DNA of 7,147 nucleotides from an uncultured Lachnospiraceae bacterium (GTDB taxonomy: Bacteria; Bacillota; Clostridia; Lachnospirales; Lachnospiraceae): NCBI GenBank assembly GCA_902797565.1, contig CADBTO010000202.1:1-7147 (forward strand), given 5' to 3'. Positions 1 to 5,315 of this stretch are shown piece after piece. The position numbers were made by a program, and so were the translations under genes. The notes under the pieces were generated by a model, which had not been told where the DNA came from, ran no database searches, and saw only the letters and a program-made list of their open reading frames with translations. The first letter of the stretch is position 1. Every line of letters starts with the position of its first letter.

Positions 1-617
1 CTGCGATGCTGCTTTATGCTGCGGGGTTTGCTGTTGTATTGAATCTGATCAAGAGCCGGGGCGGCGAGGATACGGATACGATCCTTTCGGTATTGGCGAG
101 TGTTTCCCTGGCGGTCGGGCTTTTGATCCTGTCGCGGGGAGGAAGTTTTGCCAGTTATTCGGCACTCCTGGTGGGGGATGTGCTCTCAGTGCGGTCTTCT
201 GACCTTCCTTTTTTGTTGATCCTGCTTATCATATCCATCTTGTTTTTGATATTTGGTGGAAATGCCTGCCTGGCTTTGTCTGTACATCCGGCATTAGCGA
301 AGGCGAAAGGGATTTCGGCGGCGTTGTATGAAAATCTTTTTGCTGTTCTGGTGGCTGTAGACGTGGCGCTTTCTATCCGCTGGGTTGGAATCCTTTTAAT
401 CAATGCACTTTTGATTTTGCCGGCAGCAGCATCCCGCTGTATTTCTCAATGCCTGACGGAGTATCTGGCGTTTTCTGTGGTATTTTCCATGTTTTCCGGA
501 TTGCTGGGCTTGTTTGTATCCTTTTTCTGCAACGTGGCGACGGGACCGGCGATCATCTGTGTGGCAGGAGCGGTGTATCTGGGGTGTTTTGTGTACGGGA
601 AGATGCTGAAGAACTGA
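1..617 (+). CDS. Metal (Zn/Mn-type) ABC transporter permease, ABC-3 family, 5'-truncated by window edge
   Basis: This is the C-terminal part of an integral-membrane permease. Like other ABC-3 (ZnuB/MntB/TroC-like) proteins, it would form the channel for zinc or manganese import, with an ATPase and a solute-binding lipoprotein presumably encoded upstream. About 204 residues are visible, read in the frame of the ATG at 6. The protein is almost wholly hydrophobic, with at least five membrane segments. The ABC-3 signature region is visible: a helix with AKAKGIS followed by the segment around WVGILLINALLILPAAASR, where the family has its conserved 'G.LLV.ALL..PAA.A' stretch. Family members are usually about 260-290 residues, so some 60-80 N-terminal residues lie outside the window and the ATG at 6 is probably internal. 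The gene converges on the minus-strand gene at 706. Metal specificity cannot be read from this fragment. Confidence 0.85.
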   Translation, partial: AMLLYAAGFAVVLNLIKSRGGEDTDTILSVLASVSLAVGLLILSRGGSFASYSALLVGDVLSVRSSDLPFLLILLIISILFLIFGGNACLALSVHPALAKAKGISAALYENLFAVLVAVDVALSIRWVGILLINALLILPAAASRCISQCLTEYLAFSVVFSMFSGLLGLFVSFFCNVATGPAIICVAGAVYLGCFVYGKMLKN

Positions 618-633
618 ATGGCGTTTTACGGCG

Positions 634-666
634 AAAAAAGAGCAGGGCGGATGACCATCCCCCTGC
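634..666 (-). terminator. Intrinsic terminator of the minus-strand ligand-binding gene
   Basis: Read on the minus strand, arms 666-657 and 652-642 pair as GCAGGG plus GGAT (10 bp, one bulged base at 648, 4-nt loop). The hairpin is followed directly by a T-run (complement of the six A at 634-639). It lies 40 bp past the stop codon of the gene ending at 706. On the plus strand no T-run follows, so it is directional. Confidence 0.8.
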
Positions 667-683
667 CCGATTCAGCATTTCAT

Positions 684-707
684 AAGCTTTTCTTTATAAG
701 CTTTTTT
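684..707 (+). terminator. Possible weak terminator of the permease gene
   Basis: Two AAGCTT hexamers (684-689 and 698-703) can pair across an 8-nt loop and are followed by TTTT. The stem is only 6 bp and AT-rich, and it overlaps the last codon of the opposing gene, so this is tentative. The two hexamers also belong to a short direct repeat, ATAAGCTTTT. Confidence 0.25.
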
Positions 708-1692
708 ATAAACTTTCTTTAATTTTTATCTGAATATCTGTGTAATTCCGTTCATTTTCGGGTTTTTTCCCGTCCAGAAGATAATCTGCGAGGATGCTGA
801 GTGACCATGCGCCCTGGCGCTCCGGTTCCTGGCAGATGGTTGCAGCAATGATGCCCTTTTCGATATATTCTTTTGTGGCAGGGATATCGTCAAATGTCAG
901 GACGGAAAAACGCCGCCGCAGGGTCATCTGGTAGATGCCCTTGCAGCCGCCCATGACGCCGCCGCCTGCAAAGAAGTAGGTGTTCAGCGTGGGGTAGTTC
1001 AGGGCAATCCGCTGTACAATCTCATAGGCCTTGTAGTCGTCGTCCAGGCATTCGGCAATGACCTCGATGGCCATATGTTTTTCGCCGCGGAGCGTATCAA
1101 TGAAGCCGGAAATCCGCTGTTCGTGCCCGACCAGGTCACGAGAGCCGGTGATGACGGCGATCTCCGCATTTTCGTGGGTCATCATTTTGATCATGCCGCC
1201 GGCAACACATCCTGCCTTATAGCCATCGCATCCTACATAGGCAATACGCTTTGAGTCCGAAATATCGGAATTTACGGTGATGCAGGGGATTCCTTTTTCG
1301 TACAGCGCATTGATTTTTTTACGTATTTCCGGCGTGTCAAAGGGTGTGACGATCAGAATTCCGTTTGCACCTTCTGCCTCAAGTTCTTCGATGGATGTAA
1401 GCTGTGCTTTTGCAGAAAAAGGCGTGCGTTTTTCGAGTATTTCGACATTTCGTTCTTTGAGCTGCCCGGCACGAGCCTCCCGGCCCCGTCTCAGGTCTTC
1501 AAAAAAAGCGTCCCCGTTATCGAAGCTTGTGACGCCGATCTTCACGGTTTTTGGTGTTTGCTTTGCGGCGGCAGCAGTGCTTGTAGTGGATGTGCTGGCA
1601 GCGGCTGTGCTTGCGGCAGCAGCGGCAGTGCCGGCAGTGGCTGTGCTTGCGGCAGCAGTGGATTTGCTGCGCTCTGCGCTTTGCTTGGACAT
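706..1692 (-). CDS. LacI-type sugar-binding (Peripla_BP) domain protein with an Ala/Ser/Thr-rich N-terminus instead of a DNA-binding domain
   Basis: The product is 328 residues. Residues from about 48 to the end form a type-1 periplasmic-binding-like fold as in the effector domain of LacI-family regulators: KIGVTSFDNGDAFF (strand 1), GILIVTPFDTPEI, GIPCITVNSDI, RIAYVGCDGYKAG, AVITGSRDLVGHEQRISGF, and a C-terminal FDDIPATKEYIEKGIIAATICQ hinge region. These match the LacI/ribose-binding family and suggest a carbohydrate-like ligand. LacI regulators normally carry about 60 N-terminal residues of helix-turn-helix plus hinge. Here residues 10-44 are almost entirely A, S, T and G, with no HTH, no hydrophobic signal peptide and no lipobox, so the protein should be cytoplasmic and may not bind DNA. 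The start at 1692 is supported by AGAGAGG 9 nt upstream; no upstream in-frame HTH was seen. No transporter or sugar-enzyme gene is adjacent. It could be a regulator that lost its DNA-binding domain or a stand-alone sensor. Confidence 0.8.
   Translation of the reverse strand: MSKQSAERSKSTAAASTATAGTAAAAASTAAASTSTTSTAAAAKQTPKTVKIGVTSFDNGDAFFEDLRRGREARAGQLKERNVEILEKRTPFSAKAQLTSIEELEAEGANGILIVTPFDTPEIRKKINALYEKGIPCITVNSDISDSKRIAYVGCDGYKAGCVAGGMIKMMTHENAEIAVITGSRDLVGHEQRISGFIDTLRGEKHMAIEVIAECLDDDYKAYEIVQRIALNYPTLNTYFFAGGGVMGGCKGIYQMTLRRRFSVLTFDDIPATKEYIEKGIIAATICQEPERQGAWSLSILADYLLDGKKPENERNYTDIQIKIKESL
1603..1658 (-). repeat. Intragenic direct repeat in the low-complexity N-terminal region
   Basis: A 20-bp sequence is perfectly repeated at 1603-1622 and 1639-1658, a 36-bp period (12 codons), inside the Ala/Ser/Thr tract of the minus-strand gene. 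Related, more diverged GCAGCAG/GTGCTTG units extend to about 1566. The pattern suggests growth of the tract by in-frame tandem duplication. Confidence 0.75.
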
Positions 1693-1720
1693 AAGTCTGT
1701 ACCTCTCTTTCTATATAATC

Positions 1721-1747
1721 AAGAACTGCGGGTTTCCAGCAGTTCTT
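1721..1747. repeat. Perfect 9-bp inverted repeat in the 5' leader of the minus-strand gene
   Basis: AAGAACTGC (1721-1729) and GCAGTTCTT (1739-1747) are exact complements across a 9-nt loop, 28 bp upstream of the start at 1692. On the plus strand it is followed by a broken T-rich stretch (TTTGGGTTTT), so it resembles a degenerate rightward terminator. On the minus strand it would form a hairpin in the leader just before the ribosome binding site, or could be an operator. Confidence 0.6.
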
Positions 1748-1752
1748 TGGGT

Positions 1753-1836
1753 TTTATGTGATGGGGCGCGTAGAGAAAACTTCCGGCAAAGCCGGGCGCA
1801 CTCCCGCGCGGCGAGCGGAGGATTCGCCTCTGCCCT
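1753..1836 (+). repeat. Dispersed palindromic intergenic element, copy A
   Basis: This 84-bp stretch aligns with 3415-3488. Shared blocks are TTTATGTGA[T/C]GGGG, CCGGCA[A/T]AGCCGGGCG, CCCGCGCGGCG[A/G]GC and a GGATT...CTC...CCCT tail. Copy A has an extra stretch of about 11 nt at 1771-1781. Two hairpins are visible: CCGGC/GCCGG with an AAA loop (1783-1795) and GCGGAGG/CCTCTGC (1815-1833, one G-T pair). It starts right after a stem-loop with a T-rich tract (1721-1755). It lies between two divergent promoters and would be transcribed as part of the leader of the minus-strand gene. It encodes no protein I can recognise. Confidence 0.7.
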
Positions 1837-1844
1837 GTCAGATA

Positions 1845-1873
1845 ATAGTACCGGAAAAAAACGCGTCTGTCAA
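1845..1873 (-). promoter_or_regulatory. Sigma-70-type promoter for the minus-strand ligand-binding gene
   Basis: On the minus strand a perfect -35 TTGACA (1873-1868) is followed after exactly 17 bp by TACTAT (1850-1845) as -10. Transcription would begin near 1838, giving a leader of about 145 nt that contains all of repeat copy A and the inverted repeat at 1721-1747. Confidence 0.55.
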
Positions 1874-1887
1874 ATGAAAGATTGGAG

Positions 1888-1916
1888 TTGCAGTTTTCAT
1901 AAAAGAACGGTATGCT
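1888..1916 (+). promoter_or_regulatory. Candidate promoter for the histidine-phosphatase/apt unit
   Basis: TTGCAG (1888-1893), 17-bp spacer, TATGCT (1911-1916). Both boxes are imperfect (3/6 and 4/6), but spacing is ideal and the position, about 38 bp before the start codon at 1955, is right. It is divergent from the promoter at 1845-1873, only 14 bp away. Confidence 0.45.
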
Positions 1917-1954
1917 AGGAGAGAGATTTTTTGCGGGAGAAAGGATCGAGGATT

Positions 1955-2722
1955 ATGAAATTAGTATTTGTTCGGCACGGGGATCCGGATTATGAACGGG
2001 ACTGCCTGACAGAGGCCGGGGTCATCGAGGCGAAGGCGCTGTATTTCCGTGTCCGGCAATGGGATATGGACAGGGTTTTCGTTTCGCCGCTGGGCAGGGC
2101 GCAGCAGACTGCACGGCTGGCACTGGGATTTGGGCAGCTGGAGGAACTGCCGGAGCAGCTGGCCTGGAACGGGAAGGACGTGCCGGTTTCCTGCCGGGAG
2201 TGGCTGAAGGAGTTTGATCCGAAGATCAAACGGCCGGACAGGGACGGAGCCATTTCCTGGGACTGGCTTCCGGCAGACTGGCGTGTTGTTCCGGAGTTCT
2301 TTGGGCGGGATGCATGGATGCAGAATCCGGTTTTTGCGGAAAGCGGTGTGCCCGGAGAGTTTGGAAGGGTGTGCGATGCCATGGATGCGCTTCTTGCGGA
2401 AGAGGGATACCGGCGGGACGGGGATTTGTACCGTGTAATGAATGAAAACACCAGGACACTTGTGTTTTTCTGCCATTTCGGATTATCGGCGGTACTGTTA
2501 TCCCATCTGATTTCGGCACCGCCTATGGTGCTTTGGCATGGGCTGGCAGCAGCCCCCACGTCCGTGACGGTGGTCCGGACGGAGGAACGCCGGCAGGGCA
2601 CAGCGTCCTTCCGGATCAGCTGTTATGGGGATACGTCGCATCTTTATGCGGCAGGCGTGCCGGTTTCATCCCATGCGCGTTTCACGGAAGTCTATTCGGA
2701 TCCGGCAGGGCGGCATGATTAA
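1955..2722 (+). CDS. Histidine phosphatase superfamily (phosphoglycerate-mutase-like) protein
   Basis: The product is 255 residues. It opens with the branch-1 histidine phosphatase signature VRHGDPDY (R7, H8, G9), where H8 is the residue phosphorylated during catalysis. The second conserved arginine lies in VSPLGRAQQTA (R48), and the second catalytic histidine in VFFCHFG (H174). These phosphate-pocket residues are all present, so the enzyme is expected to be an active phosphohydrolase or phosphomutase. The substrate is not readable; length exceeds the shortest CobC-type members and there is a long insert (about residues 85-150, with an SWDWLPADW stretch). I chose ATG 1955 over the in-frame TTG at 1931 because AGAAAGGA (1938-1945) lies 9 nt upstream of the ATG. 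It is 18 bp upstream of apt and probably co-transcribed with it, which may point to a nucleotide- or phosphosugar-related substrate. Confidence 0.88.
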   Translation: MKLVFVRHGDPDYERDCLTEAGVIEAKALYFRVRQWDMDRVFVSPLGRAQQTARLALGFGQLEELPEQLAWNGKDVPVSCREWLKEFDPKIKRPDRDGAISWDWLPADWRVVPEFFGRDAWMQNPVFAESGVPGEFGRVCDAMDALLAEEGYRRDGDLYRVMNENTRTLVFFCHFGLSAVLLSHLISAPPMVLWHGLAAAPTSVTVVRTEERRQGTASFRISCYGDTSHLYAAGVPVSSHARFTEVYSDPAGRHD

Positions 2723-2740
2723 CAGGAAAGGAGTTTGATT

Positions 2741-3274
2741 ATGGACCATCAGAAAACTGTTGCGGATTATATTCGCACCATACCGGATTTTCCGGAGCCG
2801 GGCGTTATGTTCCGGGATATTACAACCGTACTGAAAGACGCGGAGGGATTCCGCCTCGCAATCGATGAGCTGGCCGGGCTTCTGGAAGGGGTGGAGTTTG
2901 ATGTGCTGGCGGGTACGGAGTCCCGTGGCTTTATTTTCGGGACGCCGATTGCATACAATCTGGGGAAGCCGTTCGTGCTGGTGCGAAAGAAAGGGAAGCT
3001 TCCGGCGGAGACGATTTCGGAAACCTATGATCTGGAATACGGCCAGGCGACGGTGGAGATCCACAAGGATGCCATTGCACCCGGCCAGCGTGTGGTATTG
3101 GTGGATGATCTGATTGCAACCGGCGGAACGATGAAGGCAGCGGCAAAGCTTGTGGAACGGCTGGGCGGAACCGTGGTGAAGATGATCTTCCTGCTCGAAC
3201 TGGAGGGGCTGAAAGGCCGGGAGCTGCTGTCCGGTTATGAAGTAGGGTCTGTGATCTCCTATCCGGGGATTTAG
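2741..3274 (+). CDS. apt: Adenine phosphoribosyltransferase
   Basis: This enzyme converts adenine and PRPP to AMP and pyrophosphate in the cytoplasm (purine salvage). The 177-residue length is typical of bacterial Apt. Visible landmarks: the N-terminal PDFPEPGVMFRDIT (residues 15-28), the AGTESRGFIFG segment (57-67), the flexible-loop motif RKKGKLP (82-88) with following Y96, and the PRPP-binding signature VVLVDDLIATGGTM (118-131) with the DD pair at 122-123. All key residues are intact. ATG 2741 is preferred to the in-frame TTG at 2735 because AAAGGAG (2727-2733) sits 7 nt before the ATG and only 1 nt before the TTG. The gene ends with two consecutive TAG codons (3272-3277). It follows the phosphatase gene by 18 bp, implying one operon. 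In many Clostridia apt is followed by relA; here it is not. Confidence 0.97.
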   Translation: MDHQKTVADYIRTIPDFPEPGVMFRDITTVLKDAEGFRLAIDELAGLLEGVEFDVLAGTESRGFIFGTPIAYNLGKPFVLVRKKGKLPAETISETYDLEYGQATVEIHKDAIAPGQRVVLVDDLIATGGTMKAAAKLVERLGGTVVKMIFLLELEGLKGRELLSGYEVGSVISYPGI

Positions 3275-3276
3275 TA

Positions 3277-3378
3277 GAAAAAATTTGGAAAAAATGAAAA
3301 AATCGCTTGACACTTGTGTATTATTTTGGTATTTTATTAGCAACAGTCAAATGTAATCTTTTTTCTTTTTCCAATTTC
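3277..3378. repeat. Long-range A/T-rich inverted repeat flanking a promoter
   Basis: The left arm (3277-3302, G-A6-TTT-GG-A6-TG-A6) matches the reverse complement of the right arm (3359-3378, G-A3-TT-GG-A5-G-A6) with a few indels. The 56-nt interval between the arms contains the promoter at 3307-3335. The composition is low in complexity, so chance contribution is real. Confidence 0.35.
3307..3335 (+). promoter_or_regulatory. Strong sigma-70-type promoter downstream of apt
   Basis: A consensus TTGACA (3307-3312), 17-bp spacer, then TATTTT (3330-3335, 4/6). The predicted start is near 3342. It lies in AT-rich DNA, about 180 bp before the FliB-family start codon and about 50 bp before the GC-rich terminator at 3387-3417. 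Confidence 0.55.
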
Positions 3379-3417
3379 ATTCTGGGAAGGGGGGCGGCGT
3401 GCCGTCCCTCTTTCTTT
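3342..3417 (+). ncRNA. Possible short RNA or attenuated leader, about 76 nt
   Basis: This is inferred only from a promoter (3307-3335) followed quickly by an intrinsic terminator (3387-3417). The transcript would have an unstructured 5' half, a C/U-rich stretch (3357-3377) and a terminal GC hairpin with a U-tract, as small regulatory RNAs often do. I recognise no known RNA family. It could equally be the leader of the FliB-family gene with a terminator in it, or the promoter could be spurious and the hairpin simply end the apt transcript. Confidence 0.25.
3387..3417 (+). terminator. Intrinsic terminator after apt
   Basis: A 12-bp stem (3387-3398 with 3401-3412, two G-T pairs) has a very tight loop, in practice C-GT-G, and is followed by a T-rich tract TCTTT. 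It is the only good terminator between apt and the FliB-family gene, so it should end both the apt operon and any transcript from the promoter at 3307. Confidence 0.75.
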
Positions 3418-3488
3418 ATGTGACGGGGTGTGCCCGGCATAGCCGGGCGGCACCCCGCGCGGCGGGCAGGGTGGATTTCCGTCTCCCT
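3415..3488 (+). repeat. Dispersed palindromic intergenic element, copy B
   Basis: This is the second copy of the element at 1753-1836, in the same orientation. Its main hairpin is very stable: GGGGTG plus GCCCGGC (3425-3438) pairs with GCCGGGC plus CACCCC (3442-3456), 13 bp with an ATA loop and small internal asymmetry. A weaker AGGG/CCCT fold covers the tail. The element starts inside the T-tract of the terminator at 3387-3417 and ends 32 bp before the FliB-family start codon. Confidence 0.7.
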
Positions 3489-3520
3489 ACTCGATTTTCT
3501 GTGAGGAGTGTTTCTTTATT

Positions 3521-4672
3521 ATGCCCAATAATATGAAAAAACGAATCCAGGCGCAGCGGATCCTGTCCCTGTGCAGTTATTTTGTCTGCGATGGCAGTGC
3601 GTGTCGGGAGAGCTGCTGCAAGGGGTGGCAGGTGCTGGTCGATGACCGGACGCGGGAGCGGTATCAAAAGCTGAAAGGTGCCTTTGGACGGCAGGTCCGT
3701 TTTTTTGTGCGCCAGACGGAGCCGCCGGTGCTGCGGCGGATCTTCGGACGATGCCCGTTTCTGGACAGCGACCGCCTCTGTTCCTTTCAGCGGCAGGGGA
3801 AGGAAGAGCTTATGCCTTTGATCTGCCGGGAATATCCAAAGGAGATCATCGGATACGGGGATTTTTGTGAAATTTCGATTTCATTATCTTGCCCGGCCGC
3901 GGTACGGGTCTTTATGGACCATCTGGGAAGGCTTTCTTATGAGGAAACCGAACGGGAGTATACACCGTATTGGTCTGTATCAAATAACGATTCAATTTTT
4001 TTGGATTTTTTGCAGAAAGAACGGGAGGCTTTGCTGGATTTTTTCTGGCAGTATGAACTGGCAGAGGCCTGGCAGGGCATGTATGCCCATATCCGGGGGC
4101 AGCATGAGTGGGTGGTGCGCGACCGGCTGGAGGACGCGCGGAAGGTTCCGCTTTCGATGGACAAAGCGCAGCAGGGGGAGTATGCACTGTTTTGGCAGCC
4201 GCGCCTTTCTTTTTTCAAAATCCAGATGCTGGACCGCTGTATCATCGAGTGCATCGATCACGGATATACGAGGCTGCGCGAGCCGAAGCTGTATCCCCTG
4301 ATCCGGAAATATATGGAGTTTTTCAGCAAGCTGGAGGTGGAGGAGGCGGATCGTTTTTTTGACCGGCAGGTTCGGGCGATATGTGAAGAAAATCATACAT
4401 TTGATATGAAATACAGGTCTTATTTCTCGTTAAACCTTCAATCACTGTACTTGCAGGCATACAGCAGCTACCACATCCTGCGGGAGTTCCTGTTCGCGGT
4501 TCTGTATACGGAGCTTGTGATGCTGTTTGATGTTGTGGAATATTTATGGAAAGGGGCTCTGCCAGACCGTGCGCGGCAGGAAGAGCTGATCGTGGTGTTT
4601 GAGCGCGGCGTCCGGCACAATCCGCAGCTCACCGAGTCCTTGCTGGCAGTGATTCGGGAAGATTTTTTATAA
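3521..4672 (+). CDS. fliB: FliB-family protein (flagellin lysine-N-methylase-like)
   Basis: The product is 383 residues. FliB methylates lysines of flagellin in enterobacteria; homologues are frequent in Clostridia, often with no proven substrate. The N-terminal third carries the family's cysteine pattern: C18, C23, C28-x3-C32-C33 (CRESCCKGW), CPFLDSDRLC (C78, C87), LICREYPKE (C102) and SISLSCP (C124). Such clusters are thought to bind a metal or Fe-S centre. The C-terminal two thirds are mostly helical and aromatic-rich, with no membrane segment clear enough to call. ATG 3521 is chosen because GAGGAG (3503-3508) lies 12 nt upstream; ATG 3533 would be 24 nt from it. The gene stands alone, preceded by repeat copy B and followed by its own terminator. 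No flagellin or motility gene is in the window, so the methylation target is unknown and the symbol rests on family resemblance. Confidence 0.85.
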   Translation: MPNNMKKRIQAQRILSLCSYFVCDGSACRESCCKGWQVLVDDRTRERYQKLKGAFGRQVRFFVRQTEPPVLRRIFGRCPFLDSDRLCSFQRQGKEELMPLICREYPKEIIGYGDFCEISISLSCPAAVRVFMDHLGRLSYEETEREYTPYWSVSNNDSIFLDFLQKEREALLDFFWQYELAEAWQGMYAHIRGQHEWVVRDRLEDARKVPLSMDKAQQGEYALFWQPRLSFFKIQMLDRCIIECIDHGYTRLREPKLYPLIRKYMEFFSKLEVEEADRFFDRQVRAICEENHTFDMKYRSYFSLNLQSLYLQAYSSYHILREFLFAVLYTELVMLFDVVEYLWKGALPDRARQEELIVVFERGVRHNPQLTESLLAVIREDFL

Positions 4673-4742
4673 AAACATGTGAAAAAAAATAAGCATAATA
4701 AAAAAACGAACGAGGAAGGGGCAGAAAAAAAGCAACAAATTC

Positions 4743-4771
4743 GCCGTTTTGCATAAAAACGGCTTGATTTT
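4743..4771 (+). terminator. Intrinsic terminator after the FliB-family gene
   Basis: GCCGTTTT (4743-4750) pairs perfectly with AAAACGGC (4756-4763) across GCATA and is followed by TTGATTTT. It lies 70 bp past the stop codon. The T-tract overlaps the -35 box of the downstream promoter. Confidence 0.7.
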
Positions 4772-4792
4772 CCATGCCAAATCGGGTAGAAT
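4764..4792 (+). promoter_or_regulatory. Promoter of the V-type ATPase operon
   Basis: TTGATT (4764-4769), 17-bp spacer, TAGAAT (4787-4792, 5/6). The predicted start is near 4799, giving a leader of about 84 nt. The leader contains a short hairpin (4832-4852, CACGG and CAGA pairing with TCTG and CCGTG, one bulged G), which lies just before the ribosome binding site. Confidence 0.55.
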
Positions 4793-4882
4793 TGCTTTGT
4801 TTGTGTTCCTATACGAATGCACGAATGAATACACGGGCAGAGTTCTGCCGTGAAAGAGACCAAAGATAAGGGGGTGAAGCGT

Positions 4883-5191
4883 TTGGCAAAAGAAGTGATC
4901 GACAAGATCCGATCTGCGGAGGAGGAGCTGGACAAGGCACAGAGGGATGCCAGGGAGCGTGCGAAAAACACGATCGAATCCGCAAAGGCAGAAGGCAAGC
5001 AGCAGGCTGCCGAGATCTTGAAAAAGGCAAAGCAGGAAGCAGCGGAAGCGGACGAAAAAGCAAAGCTGGCTTCTGATAATGTGCTTTCCCGTGCTGCCTC
5101 GGATGCAAAAGCAGAGGTGGCGTCTCTGGCTGGAGCGGCCAGGGGCAAACAGGATGCGGCTGTGGATGCGGTATTGAAAGCTGTATTCTAG
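4883..5191 (+). CDS. V-type ATP synthase/ATPase small coiled-coil subunit (G/H type)
   Basis: The product is 102 residues from the chosen start, almost entirely A, E, K, D, Q and R in heptad-like spacing. It is predicted to be one long helix forming a coiled coil: IDKIRSAEEELDKAQRDA, then AKAEGKQQAAEILKKAKQEA. This is the pattern of the archaeal/clostridial V-ATPase peripheral-stalk subunit (AhaH, or NtpF of Enterococcus), which pairs with subunit E to hold the catalytic head static. Identification rests on this composition plus its place directly before subunit I, the usual first position of clostridial V-ATPase operons. I chose TTG 4883 because AAGGGGGTG (4868-4876) is 6 nt upstream. GTG 4850 would add 11 residues but has no good ribosome binding site. 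Confidence 0.8.
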   Translation: MAKEVIDKIRSAEEELDKAQRDARERAKNTIESAKAEGKQQAAEILKKAKQEAAEADEKAKLASDNVLSRAASDAKAEVASLAGAARGKQDAAVDAVLKAVF

Positions 5192-5252
5192 TACCAAGAC
5201 ACTGGTAAGCCGTGGGCGGCGTATGGTATGAAAAGATGCGCTGCCTGGATGG

Positions 5253-5281
5253 CGGGAAGGGGCCGCGCGTGTTTCTTCCCG
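5253..5281 (+). other. Intercistronic hairpin between the two V-ATPase genes
   Basis: CGGGAAG (5253-5259) pairs with CTTCCCG (5275-5281), 7 bp, in the 124-bp gap before subunit I. No T-run follows directly, so it is not an obvious terminator. It could protect or process the mRNA and so set relative amounts of the two subunits; that role is inference. Confidence 0.3.
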
Positions 5282-5315
5282 ATTCAAAAAAATTTACGAA
5301 AGGAGGTATGTGGGA

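Noticed and set aside
1277..1918. Long plus-strand reading frame antisense to the sensor gene, very hydrophobic at its centre
   Set aside because: Its Ala/Val-rich section is simply the reverse reading of the A/S/T repeat tract; there is no ribosome binding site or family resemblance, and the minus-strand gene clearly explains the region.
1990..2601. Minus-strand frames opposite the histidine phosphatase
   Set aside because: Ser/Pro/Arg-rich shadow translations, while the plus strand has complete catalytic motifs.
3294..3356. 20-codon reading frame starting MKKSLDTCVLFWYF after apt
   Set aside because: The only upstream signal is a weak GGA, and the frame overlaps the consensus promoter at 3307-3335; a leader peptide is possible but unsupported.
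3415..3488. Remnant of a group IIC intron, suggested by insertion just after a terminator
   Set aside because: No GUGYG-type 5' end, domain V or reverse transcriptase is visible, so only the insertion-site logic is similar.
4682..4731. Three A-tracts upstream of the V-ATPase promoter as a curved-DNA element
   Set aside because: Tract centres are about 17 and 25 bp apart, not in phase with the helical repeat, and they are separated from the promoter by the terminator hairpin.
1792..4792. CRISPR array or tRNA gene in the intergenic regions
   Set aside because: The only recurring sequence is the two-copy element, which is not regularly spaced; no cloverleaf was found.
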